From DASUNP01 sp035249305 (GTDB lineage Bacteria > Acidobacteriota > Blastocatellia > UBA7656), in NCBI GenBank assembly GCA_035249305.1, contig DATFGQ010000033.1:1-64000 (forward strand): DNA of 64,000 nucleotides, written 5' to 3'. Positions within the stretch are counted from its first letter, which is position 1; every line of letters begins with the position of its first letter. Positions 1 to 9,114 of the stretch are shown one piece after another. Below the pieces are notes generated by a model, which saw only the letters and a program-made list of their open reading frames with translations, searched no databases and was not told where the DNA came from. Position numbers and translations under genes: made by a program.

Positions 1-1
1 G

Positions 2-160
2 TGGCTGAGGGCAGCGGCCAAGGCTACGGGGCAGAGGATATCGGCCGAGCAGGCGGCGGGGTATCTGGTGAAGTGCTTGAAGCACATGACGGGGGAGGCC
101 GGCGAGAGGCCTGTGCCGCCGTGGACGCAGATGGGCGTCGCTGAGGACGCCGTCAGATGA
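2..160 (+). CDS. 3' end of an unidentified upstream gene (partial)
   Basis: An open frame enters from the left edge and runs 52 codons to a TGA at 158-160. This stop overlaps the ATG of the next glycosyltransferase in an ATGA arrangement, which is typical of translationally coupled genes in a polysaccharide operon. The tail reads as a soluble, Arg/Ala-rich helix followed by a Pro/Trp-containing end. It is too short to assign to a family. The coupling makes a real gene more likely than chance, but GC-rich DNA often keeps frames open, so confidence is moderate to low. Confidence 0.4.
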   Translation, partial: WLRAAAKATGQRISAEQAAGYLVKCLKHMTGEAGERPVPPWTQMGVAEDAVR

Positions 161-1413
161 GAATAGTCTTTGTCGCCGACGCCCGCAGCGCAATATCAAA
201 GAGCTGGATCGCACACTTCGTCAGCCGCGGCGACGACGTGCATGTCATCTCCACGTACCCTTGCGCGGACGACATAATTGGCGGCGCGAGGGTCTACCAG
301 TTGCCCGTAGCCTTTGCCGGCTTTTCACGAATAAGCCATAACGGAACTGTCGCTTCAAAGCGGCAGCCCTCGCTTCTGGCGCGAGGGCTTGCTGGGCTCC
401 GCATAGGCGCGCTGTCGAGCCTCTCTTCGGCGGCGCGGTTCTGGCTCGGGCCGGTCGAGTTGAATCGCTTTGTCACGCGCGCGCGCGACTTGATCGCGAG
501 CATAAGCCCCGACCTTGTGCACGCGCTGCGAATACCATTCGAGGGCATCGTAGCGGCGAAAGCGACGCCCGCCGCGTACCCTTTACTGATTTCGGTCTGG
601 GGAAACGATTTCACTCTCTGCGCCGGCCGCAGCCCGTTGATGTCGCGGCAGACGCGGCAGACGCTTGAGCGGGCCGACGCCTTGCTTTGCGACTGCCGGC
701 GCGACCTCACGCTCGCCGAGCGCGACTGGGGGTTCGACCGGCGGAAGCCCTCGGCCCTCTTGCCCGGCGCGGGAGGGATTCACACCTCTATCTTCAACCC
801 GGACGGCGACAGGTCAGAGCTTCGCAAGAGTCTGAAGATTCCCGTTGATGCTCCTGTTATTATCAACCCGCGCGGGTTTCGCGGCTACGTGCGCAACGAC
901 ATCTTCTTTCAATCGATCCCGCTAGTTTTGGAAAAGCATCCGCGGACAGTATTCTTGTGCATAGGGATGGAGGGCAACCCCGTGGCCGAGAAATGGGTGA
1001 AGAGGCTAGGAGTCTCGGACAGCGTGCGGCTGTTGCCGGCGGTGGCGCATAATGAGATGGCGCAACTGTTCCGCCTGGCCGATGTCACCGTTTCGCCGAG
1101 CCTGCACGACGGCACGCCTAACTCGCTGCTTGAGGCGATGGCTTGCGGCTGCTTCCCCGTCGCGGGCGACATCGAATCGGTCCGCGAGTGGATCGTCGAC
1201 GGAGAGAACGGGCTGCTTTGCGACGCGACCGACAAGCATTCGGTCGGCCGTGCGCTTGAGCGCGCGCTCGACGAGGGCGCCTTGCGCGACCGCGCCAGAG
1301 AGCATAACGTCAGCCTGGTCGCCGAGCGCGCCGACTACGGAAGAGTCATGCGCGAGGCGGAAGATTTTTACCGCCGGGTCATCAGTCAGACCGGGCGGGC
1401 CGCGAAGGTTTAA
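157..1413 (+). CDS. GT4-family glycosyltransferase
   Basis: This 418-residue protein should transfer a sugar from an activated donor to a lipid-linked or growing glycan at the cytoplasmic membrane face. The N-terminus (MRIVFVADA) begins a Rossmann-like half with no signal peptide. Around residues 314-340 lies the donor-binding signature of GT-B retaining enzymes (PSLHDGTPNSLLEAMACG), followed by the usual VDGENGLL loop. Length is normal for GT4. The ATG overlaps the upstream stop, and the asparagine synthase starts three bases after its TAA, so it belongs to a tightly packed glycan operon. Donor and acceptor cannot be read from sequence. Confidence 0.88.
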   Translation: MRIVFVADARSAISKSWIAHFVSRGDDVHVISTYPCADDIIGGARVYQLPVAFAGFSRISHNGTVASKRQPSLLARGLAGLRIGALSSLSSAARFWLGPVELNRFVTRARDLIASISPDLVHALRIPFEGIVAAKATPAAYPLLISVWGNDFTLCAGRSPLMSRQTRQTLERADALLCDCRRDLTLAERDWGFDRRKPSALLPGAGGIHTSIFNPDGDRSELRKSLKIPVDAPVIINPRGFRGYVRNDIFFQSIPLVLEKHPRTVFLCIGMEGNPVAEKWVKRLGVSDSVRLLPAVAHNEMAQLFRLADVTVSPSLHDGTPNSLLEAMACGCFPVAGDIESVREWIVDGENGLLCDATDKHSVGRALERALDEGALRDRAREHNVSLVAERADYGRVMREAEDFYRRVISQTGRAAKV

Positions 1414-1416
1414 ACG

Positions 1417-3342
1417 ATGTGCGGAATCAACGGCGCTATCAACTGGGGCGATAGCGAATCGCTCGCCCGCATGACGCGAGTCCAGGCCCACCGCGGGCCT
1501 GACGATCATGGCGCGTGGGAGAGCACTCTGGCCGACGGCACGCGAGTGGGCCTTGGCTCGCGGCGTCTCGCGATACTCGACCTGTCGCCCGCCGGTCACA
1601 TGCCCATGACGACGGAGGACGGGCGGCTGACGATAGTCTACAACGGCGAAGTCTACAACCACCCGCGACTGCGCCGCGAGCTGGAGGCGAAAGGCCACAG
1701 CTTCCGCTCGAACGGCGACACTGAAACGGTGCTCAAGCTCTATCAGGAGTACGGCCCCGAAAGCGTCCGCCGGCTCAACGGCATATTCGCGCTGGCTATC
1801 TGGGACCGCCGCGAGGAGCAGCTCTTTTTAGCTCGCGATCATTTCGGGATAAAGCCGCTCTACTATTGCCGGGAAGGTAATCGCTTCGCTTTCGCGTCAG
1901 AAGTCAAAGCGCTGCTGGAGCTGCCCGGCATGCGGCGCGAGATCGACTTCGAGGCGTTGAATCAATACCTGACCTTCCTGTGGGTGCCCGACCCCGCGAC
2001 GATCTTCGACGGGATACTGAAGCTGCCCGCGGGCCATTATGCGATTTATAAGGACGGGCGTTTTGACATCACCGAGTACTGGGACATGAAATTCCCGCCG
2101 CGCGACCACCGGTACGACGCGGACGAAGCGGGGCTCGCGCGAGAGTTGAGAGAGCGCTTCACCGCTTCGGTCAAAGCGCAGATGCTGAGCGACGTGCCGT
2201 TGGGAGCTTTCCTGAGTGCGGGCCTGGATTCGTCAAGCATCGTGGCGGCGATGGCTCAAAGCTCCGCCGAGCCCGTGCGCACCTACACGATAGCTTTCCC
2301 CGACAAGTACCGCAGGGGCGAGCTCACGCTAGACGACACGCGCGTTGCGCGGCGCACGGCGGAGCACTTCGGCTGCATTCACACGGAGATCGTCGTCGAG
2401 CCGGACGTAGTCGACCTGCTGCCGAAGCTCGTCTGGCACATGGACGAGCCCGTGGCCGACCCCGCCATCATCACCGCGTATCTCGTTAACCGCGAAGCCC
2501 GCAAGACGGTCACCGTTCTTCTCTCGGGCGTCGGCGGCGACGAGCTGTTCGCGGGCTACCGCAAGCACCAGGCTCACTCCCTGGCCGAGCAATATCGACG
2601 GGTGCCCGCCGTCGTGCGGCGGAAGATAGTCGAGCCCGCGGTGCTCGCCTTACCCGCGATGCGCGGCACGCCCGTGAAAGGCTACGTCAGGCTCGCCAAG
2701 AAGATGGCGCGAAGCGGCTCGCTCGACTCGCGAGAACGCTTCATCATGGACAGCACATACCTGACCGAAAATCATTTGGAGATGCTCTACAGCCCCGAGG
2801 CGCGAGAGCGCGTCAACGGGAGCCACGCGTGGTCGCGTCATCTCGACTATTTCGATCGCGTGGCGGGCGCGGACTTTCTGAACCAGATGCTCTACCTCGA
2901 CACCAAGGCGTTCATGGTCAGCCTCAACCTGACTTACAACGACAAGATGAGCATGGCCTCTTCGGTCGAGGTGCGGGTGCCGTTTCTGGATTGGGAGCTG
3001 GCCGAGTGGGTAGCCGCAAACGTGCCCCCGAATCTGAAGCTTCACAAAGGGACTACGAAACACATACTGCGCGAGGCGGTGCGCCCGATGGTCCCGCGCG
3101 AGGTGTTAGAGCAGAAGAAAGCCGGGTTCGGCGCGCCGGCCGATTATTGGCTGGCGCACGACCTGCGCGAGATGGTCGACGACCTGCTCAGCGAACAGCG
3201 GCTAAGCGGGCGAGGGCTATTCAACCCCGCGGCCGTGCGCCGATTGGTCGACGAGCAGCGCAGCGGCCGCGAAGACTGGTCGCTTCAGATATGGCAATTC
3301 CTGACCCTCGAACTCTGGATGCAGAGGTTCATCGATCGATAA
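1417..3342 (+). CDS. asnB: asparagine synthase (glutamine-hydrolysing), glycan-locus type
   Basis: The protein starts MCGINGA, giving the N-terminal Cys2 nucleophile of a class II glutamine amidotransferase. The synthetase half carries the ATP-pyrophosphate loop at about residues 267-273 as SAGLDSS, where housekeeping enzymes usually have SGGLDSS. At 641 residues it has the length of the AsnB/AsnO paralogs found in exopolysaccharide clusters. These often amidate a sugar carboxylate rather than, or in addition to, aspartate. The 6-dehydrogenase at 11.3 kb could supply a uronic acid substrate, but that link is inference. Confidence 0.92.
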   Translation: MCGINGAINWGDSESLARMTRVQAHRGPDDHGAWESTLADGTRVGLGSRRLAILDLSPAGHMPMTTEDGRLTIVYNGEVYNHPRLRRELEAKGHSFRSNGDTETVLKLYQEYGPESVRRLNGIFALAIWDRREEQLFLARDHFGIKPLYYCREGNRFAFASEVKALLELPGMRREIDFEALNQYLTFLWVPDPATIFDGILKLPAGHYAIYKDGRFDITEYWDMKFPPRDHRYDADEAGLARELRERFTASVKAQMLSDVPLGAFLSAGLDSSSIVAAMAQSSAEPVRTYTIAFPDKYRRGELTLDDTRVARRTAEHFGCIHTEIVVEPDVVDLLPKLVWHMDEPVADPAIITAYLVNREARKTVTVLLSGVGGDELFAGYRKHQAHSLAEQYRRVPAVVRRKIVEPAVLALPAMRGTPVKGYVRLAKKMARSGSLDSRERFIMDSTYLTENHLEMLYSPEARERVNGSHAWSRHLDYFDRVAGADFLNQMLYLDTKAFMVSLNLTYNDKMSMASSVEVRVPFLDWELAEWVAANVPPNLKLHKGTTKHILREAVRPMVPREVLEQKKAGFGAPADYWLAHDLREMVDDLLSEQRLSGRGLFNPAAVRRLVDEQRSGREDWSLQIWQFLTLELWMQRFIDR

Positions 3343-3345
3343 TCT

Positions 3346-3978
3346 ATGGCGCTTCCAGAGGGGGTCAAAGCCGTCAACATCGGGTGCGGTATTACGATCG
3401 CGCCGGGCTGGATAAACATAGACAACTCGCCTAACGCGCGGCTAGCAAAGTATCCGCGGCTCAGGCGGGCCTTGTGGAAGCTCAGAGTGCTGTCCGACTC
3501 TCACTACAAGGTCGCCTGGCCCGACTCGATTCTCATTCATGACGCGAGGAAAGAATTGCCCTTCGGCCCGTCGTCGATAGATTACGTCTACACGTCTCAT
3601 TTCCTTGAGCATAATTCATTGGACGACGCGCGCAAGATCGTGTCAAACGTCTTCAGAGTGCTGAAGCCCGGCGGCCTGCTGCGGGTCGTCGTGCCGGACC
3701 TCGCGCTAGGCGCTCGCCAGTATCTGGATGCGCTTCGTGCGGACCCGTCGGATTCAAAGGCCGCGCGCGTTTTCTTGGACTGGATGCAACTGAGCAGGCC
3801 CGGCGTGCGCGACCCGCACCTGTGGATGTATGACGCGGCCTCTTTAAGCTCTATGCTCGCCTACGGCGGCTTTGTTAATGTTACGGTGTGCGACTTCCGT
3901 GAAGGGCGCGTCCCTGATTGTGACATTCTCGATACACGGCCGGAGGACTCGCTTCACATGGAAGCCGAAAAGCCATGA
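3346..3978 (+). CDS. class I SAM-dependent methyltransferase
   Basis: A 210-residue methyltransferase of the COG4627-like type seen in glycan clusters. The SAM-binding motif I is short (VNIGCG at residues 9-14) and is followed by an acidic strand ending in INIDNS. The later YVYTSHFLEH and FRVLKPGGLLRVVVPDL segments are the usual Methyltransf_11 post-motifs. It starts three bases after the asparagine synthase stop and its TGA overlaps the ATG of the next methyltransferase. It is probably a sugar O-methyltransferase, but the acceptor is unknown. Confidence 0.82.
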   Translation: MALPEGVKAVNIGCGITIAPGWINIDNSPNARLAKYPRLRRALWKLRVLSDSHYKVAWPDSILIHDARKELPFGPSSIDYVYTSHFLEHNSLDDARKIVSNVFRVLKPGGLLRVVVPDLALGARQYLDALRADPSDSKAARVFLDWMQLSRPGVRDPHLWMYDAASLSSMLAYGGFVNVTVCDFREGRVPDCDILDTRPEDSLHMEAEKP

Positions 3979-4832
3979 GCACGATTATAGGCGACGGCCG
4001 CGAGCTAAAGGCCGAGGTCAAACAGCACTGGGAGAACGAAACCTGCGGCACGCGTTACGGCGACGGCGCGGACCGCAGGCGTTACTTCGAAGAGATATCG
4101 GCGGCCCGCTACGGCCTTGAGCCATACATAAAAACTTTCGCGGGCTTCGCGGCCGCCGCGGGCAAAACGGTCCTGGAGATCGGCGTAGGCGCTGGCGCCG
4201 ATTTTCAGAACTGGTGCGAGACGGCCGCGCACGCTACGGGGATAGACCTGACCGAGCGCGCCATATCGCTCACGGGCGAGCGGCTCGCGCTCAGCTCGGT
4301 CCCGAAAAAGAGATACAGGCTGCTGGCGGGCGATGCCGAAAACCTCCCGTTCGACGATAACAGTTTCGACATAGTCTATTCGTGGGGGGTGCTCCATCAC
4401 ACGCCCGACACGCGCCGCGCTTACGGCGAAGTCTTTCGAGTTCTGAAGCCGGGCGGGGTGATGAAGACGATGATCTACCATCACCCGTCGTGGACAGGGC
4501 TGATGCTTTACGCACAACACGCGCTGGCGCGCGGCAATTTCAGAATGAGCATGAAAGAAGCGGTCTTTCATCACCTGGAGAGCCCCGGCACGAAGAGCTA
4601 CACGGTTGAAGAGGCGCGGCGGATGTTAAGCGAGATCGGTTTTGCAAAGATCGAAGCGCAGACTAAGCTGGGGCCGGGCGATCTGCTCACGATAAAACCG
4701 AGCGAGAAGTACTCGTCAGGTTTTTATAGAATGATCTGGCGCATCTACCCGCGCTGGCTCGTGCGGTTGCTCGGCGACAGGTGGGGCATGGGCCTGCTGC
4801 TTGTGGCTAGTAAACCGAGAGAAAAGTCCTGA
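3975..4832 (+). CDS. class I SAM-dependent methyltransferase (UbiE-like)
   Basis: This 285-residue protein has motif I VLEIGVGAGAD, an acidic GIDLTERAI strand, then FDIVYSWGVLHHTPD and VLKPGGVMKTM, all typical of UbiE/COQ5-like methyltransferases. It is coupled to the preceding methyltransferase by a 4-bp ATGA overlap, so the two may act on the same glycan. The stop codon (TGA, 4830-4832) lies inside a copy of the AGTCCTGAGTGCTGAG dispersed repeat. The native C-terminus may therefore have been trimmed or replaced when the repeat inserted. Confidence 0.82.
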   Translation: MSTIIGDGRELKAEVKQHWENETCGTRYGDGADRRRYFEEISAARYGLEPYIKTFAGFAAAAGKTVLEIGVGAGADFQNWCETAAHATGIDLTERAISLTGERLALSSVPKKRYRLLAGDAENLPFDDNSFDIVYSWGVLHHTPDTRRAYGEVFRVLKPGGVMKTMIYHHPSWTGLMLYAQHALARGNFRMSMKEAVFHHLESPGTKSYTVEEARRMLSEIGFAKIEAQTKLGPGDLLTIKPSEKYSSGFYRMIWRIYPRWLVRLLGDRWGMGLLLVASKPREKS

Positions 4833-4852
4833 GTGCTGAGTGCTGAGTAGTG
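4825..4852. repeat. single arm of the CTGAGTGCTGAG dispersed repeat
   Basis: AGTCCTGAGTGCTGAGTGCTG and following bases match the arms of the hairpins at 19418-19489 and 28312-28386. Only one arm is visible here, followed by TAGTG. It overlaps the last codons of the preceding methyltransferase and supplies its stop. Confidence 0.75.
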
Positions 4853-4906
4853 TCTGAAAAGCCCCTGCGGGGCTCTATGTCTGTAGGATGCCGCCGCGAG
4901 TGCCGG

Positions 4907-4955
4907 CCAACTCCGTAGGAGTTGTATGTTTGATATTCAACTCCTACGGAGTTGG
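4907..4955. repeat. inverted repeat of the CTCCGTAGGAG type
   Basis: An 18-bp arm CCAACTCCGTAGGAGTTG (4907-4924) is followed, after 13 bases, by its exact reverse complement (4938-4955). A related short palindrome GGCTCCTACGGAGCC lies at 4987-5001. The structure fills the gap before the bidomain dehydrogenase and looks like a REP-type mobile palindrome. It could also end or attenuate transcription. Confidence 0.75.
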
Positions 4956-5032
4956 ATAATGGTTACGCGATCATCTACAAACATTTGGCTCCTACGGAGC
5001 CGAGTAGCTTGCTATTACTCAGCACGCAAGAT

Positions 5033-7216
5033 ATGAAACAAGTCATACAATCTTTCAAAACCGGGGAGCTTACCGTGAGCGACGTGCCCGCGCCGGCGGC
5101 GCGCGGCGGCGGCGTTTTGGTGCGCAACGCGGCGAGCCTCGTCTCCGCGGGCACGGAGCGCATGGTCGTCGATTTCGCCGAAAAGAACTTGCTCGAAAAA
5201 GCCCGCGCGCGCCCAGACCTCGTGCGGCAGACGCTCGACAAAGCGAAACGCGAAGGGATACTGACCACGTTCGACGCGGTGCAGAACCGTCTCGACAAGC
5301 CCATGTCGCTCGGCTACTCGTCGGCGGGCGCGGTGCTCGATGTCGGCGATCGCGTGTCACAGTTTCAAACGGGCGACCGCGTGGCCTGCGCGGGCGGCGG
5401 CTACGCCGTACACGCCGAGGCCGTGTGGGTTCCGAAAAACCTCGTCATCCCGCTGCCGCCGGAAGTCGATTTCGAGTCGGCGGCCTTCACTACGCTCGGG
5501 GCCATCGCGCTGCAAGGCATACGCCTGTCCGAAGTGCGGCTGCGCGACGTAGCGGCGGTCATCGGGTTAGGTCTGCTGGGCCAGTTGACGGTGCAGATGC
5601 TCAAGGCCGCTGGCGCGGCGGTCATAGGCATAGACCTACAGCCCGCGCGCGCAGAGCTCGCGCGCAAGCTTGGCGCGGACGCCGTAGCGACTGACGCGGA
5701 CCAGATGACCGCCCTGTGCGAGCAGTTCTCTTCGGGCCATGGCGCGGATGTTGTCTTGATTACGGCCGACACGAAGAGCAACCAGCCTCTGGAGCTCGCG
5801 GGCCACGTCGCGCGCGACAAAGGGATTGTCGTTGCAGTCGGCTCCGTAGGCATGACCATCCCTCGGAAGATTTATTACGAAAAAGAGCTCGACTTCCGCA
5901 TATCGCGCTCGTACGGCCCCGGCCGCTACGATCACAGGTACGAAGAGGAGGGACACGACTACCCTTACGGCTACGTGCGCTGGACCGAGCAGCGCAACAT
6001 GCAGGCGTTCGTTCAACTGCTGGCCGAAAGTAAAGTCGACGTCGGCCCGCTCATCACTCACCGCTTCCCTATAGACGACGCGCCGAAAGCTTACGAGCTG
6101 ATCACAGGCAAGACCGGCGAGCCGTTCTTAGGCGTCGTGCTCACCTACACGGACGCGCCCGCGCTGAGCCGCACGGTGACGCTGCGCCAGGTCGAAGACG
6201 CGACCGCCGCTAAAGCCGACCACGTCGGGCTCGGCGTTTTGGGCGCGGGCAATTTCGCAACGGCGACGCTGCTGCCCGCGGTGAAAGACGTGAAGGCTAT
6301 TAACCTTGTTGGCGTTGCGGCCGGGAGCGGGTTGAGCGCGAGGGCGGCGGCGGACCGTTTCGGTTTCGCTTATTGCACGACGGACGCGCGCGAGATTCTG
6401 AACGATTCGAAGGTCAACACCGTAGCTATTCTCACGCGGCACAACCTGCATGCGCGACAGGTGATCGAGGCGCTCGAAGCGCGCCGCAACGTCTTTGTCG
6501 AAAAGCCGCTCTGCATGAACGAAGAAGAGTTGCGGCAGATAATATCGGTTTACGACCGCTTGCGGAAAGAAGGCGCTCAGAGGCCGTCGCTGATGGTAGG
6601 CTTCAACCGGCGGTTCGCCCCATTCGTAGTCGAGCTGAAGCGTCATCTGGAGCGAATTGAAGAGCCCTTGATGGTCAACTGCCGCGTGAACGCGGGCTTC
6701 ATCCCGCCCGACCACTGGACGCAGGACGCGGCCCAGAGCGGGGGCCGATTGATAGGCGAAGGCTGTCACTTCATCGACCTGCTGACTTACTTGACCGGCG
6801 ACCGCGCGCGAAGGGTGACTACGCGCGGGCTCCCCGACAGCGGGCGCTACTCTCAAGACAACCTTCACGTGACGGTAGAGTTCGCCGGCGGTTCGATCGG
6901 GACCGTGACTTACGTTGCGAACGGCGATAAAGGGTTCGGCAAAGAGTTCATAGAAGTCTTCGGCGGCGGATTGTCAGCGAGCCTTGATGATTACCGCACA
7001 TTATTCATAAGGCACGGCGGTAAGAGCTCAAGGCAGACGGCCCGGCTCAGACAGGATAAAGGGCATAGGGCCGAGTGGCAGGCTTTCGCCGCGCACATCA
7101 CGACGGGCGGTCGCGCGCCTATCGCTTTTGATGAGATAGTCCATTCGACGAAGCTTACGTTAGCGGCCCGCCGCAGCCTCCAGACCGGCGAGCCTGTCAT
7201 CATAGAAGAGAATTAA
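5033..7216 (+). CDS. bidomain oxidoreductase: MDR alcohol dehydrogenase fused to Gfo/Idh/MocA
   Basis: The first half is a medium-chain dehydrogenase with its NAD(P) Rossmann core near residue 176 (VIGLGLLGQ). The second half is a Gfo/Idh/MocA oxidoreductase beginning near residue 398 (LGVLGAGNF), with the conserved EKP near residue 489. This fusion is recurrent in polysaccharide loci that also carry heparinase-like and carbamoyltransferase genes, as here, and is assumed to oxidise or epimerise a nucleotide sugar. I chose ATG 5033 (MKQVIQSF), where family similarity begins. An in-frame ATG at 4952 would add 27 residues encoded by the palindromic repeat and is unlikely. The total is about 727 residues. 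Confidence 0.87.
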   Translation: MKQVIQSFKTGELTVSDVPAPAARGGGVLVRNAASLVSAGTERMVVDFAEKNLLEKARARPDLVRQTLDKAKREGILTTFDAVQNRLDKPMSLGYSSAGAVLDVGDRVSQFQTGDRVACAGGGYAVHAEAVWVPKNLVIPLPPEVDFESAAFTTLGAIALQGIRLSEVRLRDVAAVIGLGLLGQLTVQMLKAAGAAVIGIDLQPARAELARKLGADAVATDADQMTALCEQFSSGHGADVVLITADTKSNQPLELAGHVARDKGIVVAVGSVGMTIPRKIYYEKELDFRISRSYGPGRYDHRYEEEGHDYPYGYVRWTEQRNMQAFVQLLAESKVDVGPLITHRFPIDDAPKAYELITGKTGEPFLGVVLTYTDAPALSRTVTLRQVEDATAAKADHVGLGVLGAGNFATATLLPAVKDVKAINLVGVAAGSGLSARAAADRFGFAYCTTDAREILNDSKVNTVAILTRHNLHARQVIEALEARRNVFVEKPLCMNEEELRQIISVYDRLRKEGAQRPSLMVGFNRRFAPFVVELKRHLERIEEPLMVNCRVNAGFIPPDHWTQDAAQSGGRLIGEGCHFIDLLTYLTGDRARRVTTRGLPDSGRYSQDNLHVTVEFAGGSIGTVTYVANGDKGFGKEFIEVFGGGLSASLDDYRTLFIRHGGKSSRQTARLRQDKGHRAEWQAFAAHITTGGRAPIAFDEIVHSTKLTLAARRSLQTGEPVIIEEN

Positions 7217-7231
7217 CAGGAGAACGAACGG

Positions 7232-8989
7232 ATGTTGGTACTCGGTCTTAACATGTATCACGGGGACGCTTCGGCCGCACTGATAAAGGATGGCGAAGTC
7301 GTATTCGCCATCGCCGAAGAGCGCCTCAATCGCGTGAAGCACTACGCCGGCATACCCGCGCTTTCCATCAAAGCATGCCTGGACTGGGTCGGCGCGGACA
7401 TAAGCGACATCGATCACGTGGCGGTGGGAAGGGACAAGGACGCGAACCTCGCGAAGAAGGTTCAATACGCTTTAACGAACCCGGCCAAGCTGCTCAACTT
7501 CATCCAGATCCGCAAGCGCCGCGAGGCGATGAACGATTTGAAATCGCTGCTGGCCCGCGCGCTCGGGGTCGAGGCCGAGCGCATGCGTTTTCGCGAGCAT
7601 AACGTCGAGCACCACATCGCGCACATCGCGAGCGCTTACTACTGCTCCGGCTGGGAGCGGGCCGCGGGGTTCAGCTACGACGGCTCGGGCGATTTCGTCT
7701 CGGCGATGTACGCGCGCTGCGAGGGCAACGACATCGACGTGCTTGAGCGCGTCTTCCTGCCGCATTCGCTCGGCAGCTTCTACACGATGATGTGCGGCTT
7801 CATGGGCTACCGCAAGTTCGGCGACGAAGGCAAAGTGATGGGGCTCGCCGCTTATGGCGAAGAGGCTTATTACGATCAGGTGCGCGACATAGTCTCGCCG
7901 TCGGGCAACACCTTCAAGCTGAACCTGGATTACTTTATGCCGCTCGGCAGCAACAGCGGCATGGTGATCGAAGGGGATGGGACCGTGAGTCTATCGCGCC
8001 ATTACGGCAAGAAGATGACGGAGCTCTTCGGCGACCCGCGCAAGCCGTTTAGCGAGATCACCAAGCGCGAAAAAGACCTCGCCTTTGCGATGCAGAAGCG
8101 GTTCGAAGAGATATTCTTTCACCTGCTCAACCGGCTCCACAGACAGGTCCCGACAGACAACCTGGCGATGGCCGGCGGGTGCGCGCTCAACAGCGTAGCC
8201 AACGGCAAGCTGTTTACGGAAACGCCGTTTCGCCGCACCTGGATTCAGCCCGCGGCCGGCGACGAGGGGCTTGCCGTCGGCGCGGCGCTCTATGCTTACC
8301 ATTCGGTGCTCAAGCAGCCGCGCGGCGGCGAGATGAAGAACGCTTACCTCGGGTCTGATTTTTCGGAGTCGCGCGTACGCTCGGCGCTAGAGGCGACGGG
8401 GCTCGAATACCGCAGGGTCGAGCGCGAGCAGTTGCTCGGAGAAGTGGCGGACCAGATCGCCGCGGGGAACGTGGTGGGGTGGTTTCAGGGCCGGATGGAA
8501 TGGGGGCCGCGCGCTTTAGGGAATCGCTCGATACTGGCGCACCCGGGGCTGCCCGACATGAAAGAGACGCTCAACGCGCGAATCAAGCACCGCGAATGGT
8601 TCCGCCCGTTCGCCCCTTCGACGCTGGCCGAGCACCAGAATGAGTATTTCGAATACGACCACCCTTCGCCGTTCATGCTGCACGTCTACCGGATTCGCCC
8701 CGACAAGCGCGAGAAGCTTTGCGCGGTCAACCACGTCGACGACACGGGCCGGTTGCAAACCGTCGCGCGCGACGAGAACGCTCTGTATTACGATTTGATA
8801 AAAGCGTTTCAACAAAGGACCGGCCTGCCCATAGTATTAAATACGAGCTTCAACGAAAACGAGCCGATCGTCTGCACCCCTGAAGAGGCGATAGATTGCT
8901 TCCGTCGGACGAAGATGGACGTGCTTGCGATAGGCCCGCACATCGTTCTGAAAAAAGATAACCCGTCGGACAGGGAAGAGGCCGTTTAG
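7232..8989 (+). CDS. NodU/TobZ-family O-carbamoyltransferase
   Basis: This 585-residue enzyme should transfer a carbamoyl group from carbamoyl phosphate, through carbamoyl-adenylate, to a sugar hydroxyl. The N-terminal ASKHA-like part begins VLGLNMYHGDASAALI and contains the EERLNRVKH segment and the paired histidines of HNVEHHIAHIASAY. The C-terminal YrdC-like part has GWFQGRMEWGPRALGNRS, the hallmark of this family. An AGGAG ribosome site precedes the ATG. It probably decorates the glycan made by this locus. Confidence 0.92.
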   Translation: MLVLGLNMYHGDASAALIKDGEVVFAIAEERLNRVKHYAGIPALSIKACLDWVGADISDIDHVAVGRDKDANLAKKVQYALTNPAKLLNFIQIRKRREAMNDLKSLLARALGVEAERMRFREHNVEHHIAHIASAYYCSGWERAAGFSYDGSGDFVSAMYARCEGNDIDVLERVFLPHSLGSFYTMMCGFMGYRKFGDEGKVMGLAAYGEEAYYDQVRDIVSPSGNTFKLNLDYFMPLGSNSGMVIEGDGTVSLSRHYGKKMTELFGDPRKPFSEITKREKDLAFAMQKRFEEIFFHLLNRLHRQVPTDNLAMAGGCALNSVANGKLFTETPFRRTWIQPAAGDEGLAVGAALYAYHSVLKQPRGGEMKNAYLGSDFSESRVRSALEATGLEYRRVEREQLLGEVADQIAAGNVVGWFQGRMEWGPRALGNRSILAHPGLPDMKETLNARIKHREWFRPFAPSTLAEHQNEYFEYDHPSPFMLHVYRIRPDKREKLCAVNHVDDTGRLQTVARDENALYYDLIKAFQQRTGLPIVLNTSFNENEPIVCTPEEAIDCFRRTKMDVLAIGPHIVLKKDNPSDREEAV

Positions 8990-9007
8990 GAATATCCGAC
9001 TGTTTAT

Positions 9008-9096
9008 TTCGGAGTGCGGCGACTTGTCGCCGCTTTCGAGTTAGCCATCTAGCTTTTACCTAAAACAAAAGCGGCGACAAGTCGCCGCACTCCGAA
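9008..9096. repeat. perfect 29-bp inverted repeat (REP-like)
   Basis: The arm at 9008-9036 (TTCGGAGTGCGGCGACTTGT and the next 9 bases) is exactly complementary to 9068-9096. Each arm itself contains a smaller palindrome (CGGCGACTTGTCGCCG). A diverged copy lies at 48574-48666, so this is a dispersed family. It occupies the entire gap between the carbamoyltransferase and heparinase-like genes and could act as a terminator or RNA-processing site. Confidence 0.85.
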
Positions 9097-9114
9097 GAAA
9101 GCCGCTATAGAATA

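Noticed and set aside
4952..5032. In-frame N-terminal extension of the bidomain dehydrogenase from an ATG at 4952
   Set aside because: The extra 27 residues are encoded by palindromic repeats and show no family similarity; MKQVIQSF at 5033 fits the family start.
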